Source: Crambe crambe | Lineage: Eukaryota; Porifera; Demospongiae; Poecilosclerida; Crambeidae | Direction: 5' to 3' | NCBI GenBank assembly: GCA_963924555.1 | Contig: OZ004597.1 | Location: forward strand, 1,568,404-1,632,403 | Length of the DNA: 64,000 bases | Shown here: in pieces, positions 1-10,575 of the stretch | How positions within the stretch are numbered: the stretch's first letter is position 1 | Layout: each line of letters opens with the position of its first letter | Notes under the pieces: model-generated | What the model was told of the DNA's origin: nothing | Database searches by the model: none | The model's input: only the letters and a program-made list of their open reading frames with translations | Translations under genes and position numbers: made by a program

Positions 1-109
1 AACCTGGTTGGAACAGTATCGGCAAATTAGTAAGCCAGGTTCATCTAAGAAAAAAGGCTTACGTAAAGATCTCAAGAGGGCTACACAAACTCCAGAACCT
101 GACCATTGA
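1..109 (+). CDS. 3' end of an unknown plus-strand gene (partial)
   Basis: The second reading frame is open from the window edge to a TGA at 107-109 and gives about 35 residues. They are basic (KKKG and LKRATQ stretches) and end in TPEPDH. No family is recognisable from so short a tail, and the upstream part lies outside the window. It could also be the end of a longer last exon. The transposon that follows begins within about 40 bases of the stop. Confidence 0.4.
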   Translation, partial: TWLEQYRQISKPGSSKKKGLRKDLKRATQTPEPDH

Positions 110-148
110 TTTTTTTTTCAAAAGCAAACTTTTTGATATAATAAAACC

Positions 149-536
149 TCAATATAATAATATACATAATAAGAAAAGAAATTCAGTGATTTGGTTTTGA
201 ATACCTAGCTCTTTTTGGTAGGGGTATGGAGAGATCAGCAATATCTGTTTCTGAACTGCTAGTAGGTCTTTTTCCACAATTGCTGCGGACAGGTTCCAAA
301 GCAGAAGATCCTTGGACACGTAAGGACACAGTATTTTTACAAAAGTCCTGTACAGTTGGGTTGTCGTTTCTTCCCCCAGCACTTCTTTATTTTCCAAAAA
401 AGGATTCTAGTGGATCTTGACAAAGTCTTTCAGATAGGATATACTCAACCCCTGGTTCTGATAATAAGCATGGGACCATCTCCACAAAAGACCAAACTAA
501 AAGCAATGAACAAGAAAGTGAATGAAGCAGGGATCC

Positions 537-567
<31 letters not shown>

Positions 568-3333
568 GGGGGGCTATATTTGGGAATAGTGTGCTCTATT
601 TATTAACCATTGTATAACATTTGGGTACCTTACCAGTAATTCTCAATCCTTCTCTGGTCTGTGAAGAAAGAAGCATTCGTTGCATCTCTGACTTGGAAAA
701 TTCACTCTTCTTCCTTTTGCTTTTGCCTTTTCCACTGTTTGCCTTGGTACTGTTAATCGAATCTTGTTCCTTCATACTGCCTTCTTTCTTCCTACCATGC
801 ACCGAGTCCTCCCAATCTTGGAGATACTTCAAGAAACCATCAACAAGCCACTACAGAAAGAGAATTGTGTCGTATAAAAAAAGTTCTTGGTATTAAAAGG
901 TAATTTAATTACCGCTAATCTTGAATCACAGGGATCTCTATAAGGTCGAAGGTCCGGCTTTCTTTTCTTGACACACTCAGAGATACAACGGACGTTAAAA
1001 CAATCGAAGAATCTGTCAAACACTTTGATGAAGTTTATTGTCTCCATAGTGTCATCATCCCCATAATATTCAAGGGCATGAGCAACAGATGAACTTAAAA
1101 CCTGATACATATCATCAACACTACTAAATATAACCACATTTACACTGACATAATTATTCTTACTTGAGCAGCCAAATTGACTTTCATCCTTGAATAGGAT
1201 GTCAAATAAATATGGTCCCTACGTAACTTAGGAACAAGGCTGAGTCCAGATGCTGTCCTGTTCTGATTATAAAGAGTGATAAGATGATTCCAACTGATGT
1301 GCTTTCCATCTTTCTAAACAGAAAAAAAAATGCACAATAATAATACACTAGATAATTGTACTTACCCAAAGAGCTCGTGAGTGCTTGTTAGCAAACGAGT
1401 TAGCCCAGCAATTTTGGGTGGTTTTGATTAGGTGGGGTACATCACATATAAAGAATATTTCTCTGCCTTCACAGAAAGGGTTAGAAGTCTTGTAGGTAAG
1501 CCCAGATGATGTTCCATGCATCTTGTAAAATTTGCGGTTTGCAGATGCACCGTCACAACAGAACGCTATTACAGTCATACCACAAGATTCCAGCCGCTGC
1601 ACTGCCTCCCATACAATGGGGAAAAGAGAATCAGCAGATATCCCTCTTGTAGCAAAGTGGGCATAAGGGAATTCAAGTGTAGTAAACATTCCCCTTACCA
1701 TGAATAAAAGCATATGAGTGCCAATGTTAGAATGAGACTTCCTACATACATCAAGTTGCTGTTCCATCTTGTCCAATTGGTCATTGATATCTCCGATATT
1801 TGTAAACCCCACAAGACTACAACTATGTTTATCGAAAACCAAACTCTCTTTAATTCGCATTTCATCCCAAGAAAGCACAACTAACCTGTCCTTCTCTGAA
1901 ATTATGTTCGCTTCCTTCACCAATTGAGCGTCCACTTCTGGAATAAAGCCAACACCAGCACGGATCCAGTGAGTATAATCCCTTAAAGTCCTTTCAGATG
2001 GCAAAGTTATAAGCCCACTATGACGCAAAGCATGGTACCCTCCTGACGAAATAAACTTTAAATGTAAGCACCATTTGATTATTGCTGGGTGCCATCGAAT
2101 CTGTCGGGCATCTCTCAGGTTTGTAGCTTTCAGCTGCTGATTCCAGAATAATTGTTTAAAAGAATCTTCAGCACACTCATTAACTCTTTTTGACATCTCA
2201 CCCATTATTGTCTTGAAATCTGATTGTAGAGTTGGATCTAGAGTTATATGATCCCTTTCCATCATCACATTGATCTTTTCTTTTAGACGTTATATATATA
2301 TTTTTTGATTCAGCATCTAATCTGGTTCGAAGTTGAGAATAACGCTTGCTCTTTTCTGGAGTGCTGAGCCATCTCAGGTTTGTTTTACTTCTAGTAGACA
2401 GCCTCCTTGAAGGAGATAGAGGCTTTTGTTTTAACCAACGATGGTACATACTACGTAAAGAATTTCGATACGATACACATGAAGTGCACTTCCTTCCTTC
2501 CACTAACAACTCACAGGTGGACACCCGAACAGTTTTGGCATACTTTTCCCCGTTTAAAAAAACTGGTGAAAAGGAGTCTACAGTTGCTATGAGGTTTTGT
2601 CTGTTCTTGGACATCAACTGCCCCTTTTTTGCTTCGACCATTTCTATATAGCCACTGTCAGGATTTCCAGGACAGATATTATACTTATCAAGAAGCTTCA
2701 GGAACTCTTCCAAAGAACTCGGACTCAGTATTTCAGGAATGCCAGTCAATAACGTACACTTCAGAGAATCAACTTGAGAACCATGAACAAACAAATTCCA
2801 AGACAGGTTCTCCTGAATTCTAACAGAGTGTGTGACTACCAAAGGTGAAGAGGGATGAGTGGATGTCTTGTATACAGCAATATTGTTCATCCCTTGACCC
2901 TTGATGATCCATTGGTTGCTAGGCAATACAAAATTTCTTACAAGTGCCTCCAAACTACATGTTAACGATGAAATATCAGCAGCTGGATTATAAAAATCTG
3001 GTGATGCCAAAGTATGATTACTCTGACTATAATGGGCATTTAAAGGCATTAATGATGATGAAACTTCATCACTACTAGAAATTGAAGAAAATGAACCATT
3101 TTCACTGGAATTTGTTAGCAATAAGGAATTGACATCAGAAGAAACTGAATCTACACCGTTATCGGTACTATTGCCAGGAGAAGACACCGAATGGTGTGAA
3201 GATATTGAAGAGTAGTGTCACTATTATCTGAAACACTTGGGTTCTTACATGGTCTTCCCACTGGTCTTTGACCTTTAGTTTTTCGTTCAAAGTTCTTTGG
3301 CAAATAACTGAGCCTAAATTTTCGACAACCCAT
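149..3333 (-). mobile_element. Decayed P-element-superfamily DNA transposon (transposase remnants)
   Basis: Minus-strand pieces, in order, match a P-element/THAP9-like transposase. 3333-3190 is a short start with a GRPCKNP AT-hook-like stretch; 3187-2280 is a Ser-rich segment; 2268-1364 is the RNase-H-like catalytic region (SWDEM, FCCDGASANRKF and DVPHLIKTTQNCW motifs). An exon near 1313-1165 reads KDGKHISWNHL, and 1109-915 holds RFFDCFNVR. 835-632 has LQDWEDSVHG and 410-190 the C-terminal QDPLESF motif. Introns with normal splice sites separate several pieces. No THAP zinc finger is visible at the N-terminus. The frame shifts at least twice, near 3190 and in the TA-rich stretch near 2290, so this copy looks inactive. 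I did not find convincing terminal inverted repeats. Confidence 0.8.
537..564. repeat. (TG)n microsatellite
   Basis: Fourteen TG units run without interruption and are followed by a short G run. The repeat lies inside the non-coding part of the P-element-like remnant. It is simple length-variable sequence; I see no other role. Confidence 0.95.
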
Positions 3334-3817
3334 ATTTAACCTACAGAAAGTGTAAAAATTTTCAAATAAGCAGCTAATTAGAGAATACAAGTATCAAATG
3401 AACCAATGCTATAGTTAGTATCAAGGAATACTCATTTGTGAGATGAAAAAAATCCCACAGGTTACATCACACAAAATCATTGCGTATCGTGTTCATGGGT
3501 ACCTAGGGCAGCTGAAAATTTTTGCTAACCCAATCAGAGCAGACTCATACTACCAAAGTCCCTAACTCAACTGAAAAGCTGACTTGATTTACAACAACTA
3601 CATCGGCAGAATCCCACAAAATCTACAAGTAACTCACAAGCGTTAAAATCAGCTAAAAAGAAGACAAACTGCTCACTTCACCTTCTTTGTAACACGTGGA
3701 AGTCCGTTTTCTAAAAAATACAAGCTTAGGTGTACGAAAAACGAGCAGTACACAGTTATAGCCAGCCGGCAGATCAAGCGGGTGAAAAAGAGGCGTGGCC
3801 GTACTTAGCAATCGCCG
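3334..3817. other. Non-coding stretch between transposon and Death-domain gene
   Basis: No reading frame in this stretch resembles a protein. It probably includes the 5' flank of the transposon and the distal promoter of the downstream Death-domain gene. The last 150 bases are more GC-rich. No tRNA or structured RNA was recognised by eye. Confidence 0.5.
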
Positions 3818-3825
3818 TGACGTCA
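3818..3825. promoter_or_regulatory. Perfect CRE-like palindrome upstream of the Death-domain gene
   Basis: The eight bases TGACGTCA are the full palindromic CREB/ATF consensus. They lie 124 bases upstream of the ATG at 3949, in the GC-richer block just before the gene. Position and consensus fit a proximal promoter element. A chance match is possible and binding is not shown. Confidence 0.45.
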
Positions 3826-3948
3826 CTATTGCTGTTCAATGAACGTTTCCAATCCCTCCTCTTTTCTATTATCTCTGGCCTGACCTATTAAAGTACTTTC
3901 TCAAGATTTGGCTGCCGCTGGAAGGGTATCTACAGAGAGGAAAAGGCT

Positions 3949-4722
3949 ATGGCTGATGACATTGAAGTGAATCCAGGACCTGGTGAGAATAATATTGGTA
4001 GCTACAAAGCATTGTGGTAGAAGTGTGCACGGTATCCGGTAGTTATCATGCACCACAAAAATAAGCATGAGATTACACCACCTATGCATGCATTCACTAA
4101 TTTTTAAATACAGCAAAAGTAAAATTATTGACAATGGAAGACCACTTTCAAGTTGTTCAATTTCTGAAAAATTTGGATAAAAAGGACTTAACAAGTTTGG
4201 GTGGGGCACTGGGACTCTTTTACCCCAAGATGAAGAGAATGGAGTCATTGTGTGAAGACATAATTGCTGCATGGCTCAATAAGGAAGACTCTGTCTCCAA
4301 GAAGAGTGGTGAACCCAGCTGGGAGAGTTTAAAAGCAGCACTCAACATAATTGGTCAAACAGGACTTGCAGAAGCATGTAGGTTTCTCAAATGAGTGATC
4401 AATTATTAGCTTAGCTACCAGAAGCAAATATCCTCTAGTACTGCAGCTTCTGGATGCTGGGGAGCTTAAGTACCAATAGCTTTTTAAAAAGTTATTTGCC
4501 ACTTAATTCAACTTCATAATAAAATTCATCTTGTTAAAAGCCTATAGCTAGTTACAATTGGTCTATAAGTATTAATGAGGCATGCAGTAACTTCTTGTCT
4601 AAATCATCTCTAATGGTATAATCCTTTTGCAGGTGAAGAAGACCATGTTACTTCTTCACTAAGTGAAAGTGCTGAAAGCACACCTACTCCTTCAGGAGTA
4701 GTCAATTTGCCACCACAAGGAG
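3949..4722 (+). CDS. 2A-like motif followed by a Death-fold domain protein
   Basis: Exon 1 (3949-3982) reads MADDIEVNPGP, containing the D-I-E-x-N-P-G-P signature of 2A ribosome-skipping peptides. It ends in a GTGAGA donor. Splicing to the acceptor at 4113 keeps one frame and gives GP-AKVKLLTMEDHF. Exon 2 (4114-4377) encodes a six-helix Death-like domain with the typical GEPSWESLKAAL helix. Exon 3 (4633-4722) adds a Ser/Thr-rich linker (SESAESTPTP). The frame upstream of the ATG is open back to a stop at 3889 but has no other ATG and lacks the hydrophobic stretch active 2A peptides usually have. Skipping therefore needs an upstream exon or is lost. The gene may continue into the 5336-6331 unit. 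Confidence 0.6.
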
Positions 4723-4742
4723 GTAAATGGCACACAAATCAC

Positions 4743-5215
4743 TACTAGGGTAATGCAAGCATTGTGGGGTGAGCACGCTTGCTCAGTTTACCCAAGGTCA
4801 TCATGCAAAGAAACTCCAATAATAGAACGGACATACGGTGAGCCACCTAGGGCTAGGGGGTCGAATGAGGGTGATACTACATATATTGTATGTATGTACG
4901 TACGTTCTTCTGGTTCCATCCAGTGTGATATGGTGACATCATCGGCTAAAGCTTTGCTCACCACAATGTTTCCCTGGGGCTCGCTTTGCTAAGGCAAGTG
5001 AATGTATACAAACGTGACCCATGAAGGGACCCCGAGTCATCAAAAGTGCCCAAGCATGCATCAATTTTTACTAGGGAAATGCAAAGCATTGTGGCGAGCA
5101 AAACTTTATCTGATGATGTCATCATTATTGGAAAGGACGAAACCAGAAGAATGTACATACATAGAATGAGTATAGCAGTGCCCTTCATTCCACCCCCTCG
5201 CTTTGCTCGCCAATG
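4743..5215. repeat. Cluster of short inverted repeat elements (MITE-like)
   Basis: Three related blocks share the core CATTGTGG next to GAGCA. Block one runs forward from 4744, block two runs reversed at about 4885-4985, and block three runs forward from 5070 to about 5165. Block two is an inverted copy of block three over roughly 100 bases, including a GATGATGTCA-like core. A further fragment of the same kind lies near 5190-5215. They sit in what is probably an intron. The structure fits non-autonomous DNA transposons that inserted near one another; no transposase is present. Confidence 0.6.
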
Positions 5216-5335
5216 ATGTCTTATGTCCTAAGGTTTCAGTAATAAGTAGCTAATTCAAGAAGCACTGAGTATAGCTAGAGAGGAAGTGAGCTATCACGCA
5301 GATACTTGCTCAAAACTTGCTCAAATATTGCAATG

Positions 5336-6155
5336 CCCTGGAAAATTGATATAGTTGAATGTGCATACTTTTTATTGTCCTCTCTGCATGCAGATGTCAA
5401 AGAAAAGTTTCCACATCTTATCAAACTGGATGGTATGTCAGAAGAAGAGATAGATGATCTGAAGGAGCGACTAGTACTGGAGAGTGAGGAAATGAGGGGG
5501 AAATTTGCAGTCTTGGTGGGTAAAACTATATCCTCATGCAAACAAAGCTCTGTAGGTGTGTCCAATCTGAGAGCAGTGTTAAAGAATTATAGCTCTGAAA
5601 AGGTTTTGGAAAGTCTGGATAGTGGAACTGATGAAAACATGTGGGAAAAGATTGCTGACTATTGGTCATTTTTTGATTATAAAATTTTAAGCATCATCAT
5701 CAAAGGATTATGCAAAGTTCATGTGGACTTGCTACAAGATTTGGACGCATATATTTCAGATTTCAAAGAATATTGTAAACGTAGACTTTGTGAAGTACCT
5801 GTTGATAGTTTCTCCAAAGAGATCCAAGACAAAGATCATACCTACTTGAATGTCAAGTTCGACCCTCCAGATGGATTCTTTACTTCTGTTGCAAATATTG
5901 CCCGGCAGAATAAATTGCTTTCAAGAATTCTCGAAACTAAAGTACGTCTTTGTAAATTTGAAGATGGATGTATCAACTTTGTTTATATATCTCTCTGTGA
6001 ATTTGACAGTACATTTTCACTAAGTGATGAGCAGAAACAAAACCTTTCAACTCTCGGTGTATTGAAAATATATAGCAATACTAAAGTCTATTATGAAGCA
6101 ATTGCTACGAATGATAAAAATATTGCTGCAAATGACAAAAAAGCTATGATTGATG
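5336..6155 (+). CDS. Uncharacterised helical domain exon (about 285 residues)
   Basis: The reading frame is open from about 5306; the first ATG in frame is 5336 (MPWKIDIVECAY). The product is mostly helical, with an acidic stretch (SEEEIDDLKERL), a central MWEKIADYWSFFDY segment and a C-terminal ligand-like half (HTYLNVKFDPPDGF). I recognise no named family. My impression is that similar segments with a W..FFDY..L core accompany Death domains in other invertebrate genes, but I cannot verify this here. It ends at a GTAAGT donor after 6155. The exon may belong to the Death-domain gene upstream, although the phase I inferred does not join cleanly to 4722. It could instead be a separate gene starting at 5336. 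Confidence 0.55.
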
Positions 6156-6259
6156 GTAAGTAATATATGTTTATGGCACAGAGAAATTGTCCAGACTAAT
6201 GACATTATAGCTAAATATCCACAAGTTATACGTAGTATGTTTTCCCCAATTATATGCAG

Positions 6260-6331
6260 CCTCTATTGCTTCTGCTCCCACTATCTACTCAAGAAAGATA
6301 GCCACTGTTTCCTCCCAACAACTACTACCAG
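6260..6331 (+). CDS. Linker exon homologous to the caspase-dsRBD linker exon
   Basis: This short exon is bounded by ATGCAG and a GTACTA donor and reads ASIASAPTIYSRKIATVSS then QQLLPG. The linker exon of the caspase-dsRBD gene at 19194-19111 reads ASVSTGCSRKIAAVFPS and ends QQQPG, with the same flanking intron phase. The two are clearly related. The exon therefore ties the Death-domain unit to the caspase genes, either as part of one ancestral gene or by exon exchange. What follows it in the transcript is unclear. Confidence 0.55.
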
Positions 6332-6470
6332 GTACTATAGCACTATTGGCTACCTACTGTAGCTAATTACAACTTGGTCCCTTTTTGCAAATAAGGCTAA
6401 CTGGCTAACTTCTTTACTAAGTGAAAAAGCATACCTACTTCAGTGATATACAGCCATTCAACTTTATGTG

Positions 6471-6551
6471 ATAGTTATTAACCAAGCGCTAGGTTTGGCC
6501 CGAGGGCCTAGTGCTTATAATTCGACTACAAACTGCACGGTTAATAACTAT
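6471..6551. repeat. Nested inverted repeat (short hairpin element)
   Basis: ATAGTTATTAACC at 6471-6483 is repeated as its perfect reverse complement at 6539-6551. Inside lies a second GC-rich inverted repeat around GGCCCGAGGGCC. The whole could fold as a cruciform or be the terminal part of a small MITE. Sequence to about 6740 is non-coding and may belong to the same element. Confidence 0.6.
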
Positions 6552-7165
6552 TTTATAGCCCGCGAGTGTACTACGCATGCTTAGTGCTTCTGTCTCTATA
6601 GCGATGTAGGCTGCTAACAAGAATATGGCCATCCCACTTCAACGTTGTGACTCATACAGTACCGAACTATCTTTCAGTCTATAACCCACCCACTCACTGT
6701 GCTTTAACTTGCTCACGTAAGGTAGGGGCACAGCGTCATAATTATGGTTGGATGCTGAATGGCAAGTAGGACAGCTAGTGCAGAATACCAGCCACGCTGT
6801 TACACAGCTCGCAAGTTCTGCCTTTTATGCTGGCTACTCTCTGAAAAGCTTGTTGGGTTTGAAATGTGGAATGTGGTTAATGAATATTATAGCGTGCGCA
6901 ACGTGTTCAATGAATAATATTAAAATTCTTTTCTGAGAGTAGTTAGTATAAGGACAGAACTCTATACTGTCACATACTCACCTTTCAGTCTAGTCACAAC
7001 TCCTTAAAAGTCCAATATCAACTTTGCAGAATCTATATCTAACTTTTCCCTGTAAACACCACCCCAGGCTACAATTACATGCACTGTATCACATTTATAA
7101 ATCCATGTAAATCGGTCCGTTACCATGGCAATGGGCTATAAATCACATTACAGCATTTTAGTTAG
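6552..7165. other. Non-coding stretch before the broken caspase copy
   Basis: No convincing exon is present. Near 7150-7180 the sequence AGCATTTT followed by TATGGTGTGTA resembles the region just upstream of the intact gene at 22827, so the end of this stretch is the old promoter of the duplicated gene. Confidence 0.45.
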
Positions 7166-9016
7166 CTATGGTGTGTATATTATACTACGTGCCCTGGACT
7201 TGATAATCTTCCTGGAGCTAACATTGATGGCCAGAATCTCACGGCTACATTCGAAACATTGAAGTTTGACGTTCGCTGGAGTCAGAATATTGATAAAGCT
7301 AGACTGTATCATATCGTGCATGAAATAAGCACGTTAGATTACCAATCTTATCCCCATATTATCTTCATATTTGCTGGTCATGGCTGTGAGGGTGGCATGC
7401 TGTACATGCAAGATGGTACAAAAGTTATGCTCTGGGAGACTATAGTTGAGCCTCTTTTACCAAAGAATGCCAAAAATATTGCAACAATTCCAAAGGCCTT
7501 TCTATTTGATGCCTGTCATGGACTGGAGATAACAAAGACAGTGCTTGTACCAAGAAGCTCCAAGGTCAAGAAAACATTGCCAAGAGGGGGAGATCTGATT
7601 GACATGACGAAAGTTCCAGAAGATGCAAATTTTCTGCTAGCTTATTCAACAATGCCAAACCACAAAACCTATGAAAGAAAAGATAAGGGAGGGATATGGT
7701 TCTCAACCTTGGTGGACTTAATCCAAAAACAAGTTCGTCTCTACTCTCTTGATGACCTTCTAACTGAAGTCAATAAATCTATGGCTGCAAATATGAAAGG
7801 CCCAGATTTCCAGCAGCCAGAGAAATTCTCCAGACTCCATGAAGTACTGTGCTTGGATCCACAAGGTTTGTCTTCTGAGTTAACGCATCCAATAATTGGT
7901 GAAAGCTTGTTTCTATACGCTCATAGCTGTTACCCCATCAAGTGCTAACCCATCAAGTGTTAACCCACCAAGAAGAATAGCAGCTGTTTTTCCTTCTGGT
8001 ATTCACAATACAGCTCAACAACCAGGTAGGTATAAAAATCACAATCATAATCATGATACAATCTCACATTAATTTCCTACATGTATATAATACCATTTCT
8101 TCACTATTTAGGCAGTACAACCATACCATTTGTTCAGCTGCTTGCAAGATACACTAAACAGTATGGTTTGCATGAGGAGTACATTGACAAAGAAATTTAC
8201 AATGAAGAATATCAGCATATATACTACTCAAGTGGAGTCAGAATTGTGGGGGGTCATGGTGGGATTTTATTGGAGAATCATGGCACCAACATGTATGTTT
8301 CACTGGATAGTGCGAGAGAAGAAGCAGCTAAAATTGCCTACCAGAGTCTCCTCGAACAGCCACCGACAGGACAGAATGTACTGCCTAGTAGTAGCAATGA
8401 AAGATCAGAAGCTAGAACAGATGGTCAAAGTGTCAGACAGCTGGACACGTCAAAAAGTAAGTTGTTTGAAATTCATTAGTGTTCACACATCGTAACATGT
8501 TAAACTCTAAAGGTCTTGCACCTGAGCCTTTTAAAAATTCTCGGGATCGTCTAAACCACTATTTCCAGAAGAACGGTTTGAATCCGCGGTATGACTACGT
8601 TGAAGACTACAGCTCAGGACAACAGCCAATCTTCAAATGTACCTATTCAGTACTCAGTTAATGGGAAAATCATCAGAAGAGACAGTGGGAGATTCTTCCC
8701 CCGGAAAGCTGATGCCAAAGAAAATGCAGCACATAATGTCCTCCAAAATATGGAAGCTCAACCACATGGTGGAAGTGGAGGAGCTGGAGCTACGGTTGGT
8801 GTGAGTTGGAAGTCACTTCTCAAAGAGCACTATGACAAACGTGGACATCCAAATATGGTGTTGAACTACGACACAATGCAGAGTGGGATTGGCTTCCTCT
8901 CTGAAGTCTTTGTGCCAGAACTGAGAGGCAAGGTGAAAGGTGAAATTGGCAGAAGCAAGAAAGAAGCTGAACAGAGTGCAGCAAAAAAAGCTTTGCAGCT
9001 TCTCAAGGCTATATAG
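7166..9016 (+). pseudogene. Broken, inverted copy of a caspase-dsRBD gene
   Basis: From about 7181 this is a close copy of the intact minus-strand gene at 22827. It carries the caspase domain (FAGHG histidine motif; AYSTMPN substrate-pocket motif), the linker exon (7929-8022), dsRBD1 (8112-8457) and dsRBD2-3 (8512-9016). The start codon and first 25 or so codons are missing: sequence jumps from the old promoter to codon 26. The active-site motif reads DACHG where the intact copies have DACRG. One extra base near 8645 shifts the frame inside dsRBD2. An acceptor-like TTAG before 7166 could let the caspase part be used as an internal exon, but the later frameshift argues for a pseudogene. Confidence 0.75.
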
Positions 9017-9199
9017 CTAGCACAGGCTAATATGGAACTACATCAACAGCTAACTAAAAATATCTGCAGATAGATAGCCATAATAATTATTTTGTGAAAA
9101 TGCTCAATCTATAATTTTATTATAATTATGTTGATTTAATATGAACAAAGAATAACAAAATGACCACAGAAATGATTGTAGCTACTGAGCTAGTTAGCT

Positions 9200-9410
9200 A
9201 TGGCTCTGTTGAGAGTGAAGCCCCAAAGTCATGGTGTTGCTATCATCTTGACCAATGATTACAGCAAAAAAAGCTTTGCAGCTGCTCAAAAGCACAACCT
9301 ACAATTAGCTAGCTACTGTAACTAAAAATTATCTGCGCTATATTAGCTAGATTGTCGGTATAGAGTGTATAATTATAATTATGAACAAAAATAACCACAG
9401 AAATGGCTCA
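9200..9410 (+). pseudogene. Start of the 17777-type caspase gene fused to another gene's 3' end
   Basis: 9200-9263 encodes MALLRVKPQSHGVAIILTND, identical to the first residues of the intact gene starting at 17777. It then jumps directly into AAAAAAGCTTTGCAGCTGCT, the end of the last dsRBD of the longer paralogues, followed by their 3' flank. About a whole gene's worth of sequence has been lost at the junction. Together with the copy at 7166-9016 it preserves the gene order seen around 17777-18151, in opposite orientation. Confidence 0.7.
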
Positions 9411-9910
9411 TGTGTTGTTTGTGAGGTGTGGCTATTGTCTGGAGGATTTCCCTAGAATTCAGGATACACTATCAACCTAGCTATAGATAGAAATATATGA
9501 GGCAAGATGTAAGACCAAATGATGTAGCTATGTAAATTTCTGATGTTTTTCCCCAATATAAAATACTGGTAGCTATAATTGTTAGGAAAAAAAAACAAAA
9601 CATTATTATTATATACCTTGCCTGGTCTAGTTAGAAAAGTGGTTGGAATCATGAATAATACTGTGCAAGCTACAATAGCAGCAGGATTGAAGTTGTGGGA
9701 TCTGACATCGGAGTTGGGTTTGAAGGCTGTGTCTGGTCTGCAAATCCTAGAGCATGGATAATGACCATTAAATGGTCATCGTCCATGCCACTTGTGTGAT
9801 GCTGGAGATCACATTCTAAACCTACCGAATATTGGTACTATTGAGCTGGTCACTATGCTGAGCAACTCACAAAGAACATTTTAACAAGTTAGTCTTTTAA
9901 AAAGACTAGG

Positions 9911-10575
9911 AATGCCTCGGCACGACTTCAGTGCAACCTTTATTATTATTAAACTTTATAAATAATGTGCACTAAGCAACATGGCTTATTGTAGTAAGGT
10001 GGGTATTTACCACAGCTAGTATTCTTGTTGTTCAAACTGCCGTTTTGAATGATTCTCACCCATATAACTTGATTGAAGTATGTCTGGGATTCTTTCATTA
10101 GATTCTCCTTCAACATGGCTCTCTCTAAGTCTTTGGCACTTCAAATGATCACCTAGTTCATGTACATTGCAATCTCTGTTTTGCTGTCTTCTCTGCATGG
10201 GCTTGATTTGTTGGCAAAGACGGCCAAGAAGCATCACTCTCTTCACGGTGTAGCATTACTGCGTAGTGACTGTGAGCCTGAGCCTGTCTGTTTGTAACGT
10301 GGCTCTGTTATTTTTGTTCATTGCTGTCTTTTAGTCAGTTCTCTGCATGGGCTTGATTTGTTGGAAAAGATGGCCAAGAAGCATCAGCACTCTCTTCGCG
10401 GTGTAGCAGCATTACTGCGTAGTGACTGCGAGCCTAGTAGCTAGAGAGCTAGCTAGCTAGTGCTAATAATGCACGTGCTCGATACGCATCACCGCGCATC
10501 ATTGCGCGCGCTATTATTACGTACAATCGATAGATCGCCTTTGGCACTGTGCCTCGGCACTCCGGTGCCGAGGCA
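9911..10575. repeat. Probable MITE with TGCCTCGGCAC ends
   Basis: TGCCTCGGCAC occurs near 9913-9924 and, reversed, at 10565-10575, which would be the two ends of an element of about 660 bases. Next to the right end, GCCTCGGCAC at 10551-10560 and its reverse complement at 10565-10574 form a perfect 10-base hairpin with a 4-base loop. Inside, two diverged tandem copies of about 120 bases (about 10180-10290 and 10320-10440) share the segment GGGCTTGATTTGTTGG. No transposase is recognisable and the target duplication is unclear. Confidence 0.45.

Noticed and set aside
3949-3982. 2A motif as part of a non-LTR retrotransposon
   Set aside because: No endonuclease or reverse transcriptase sequence follows within the next kilobases, and the motif splices in frame to a Death domain.
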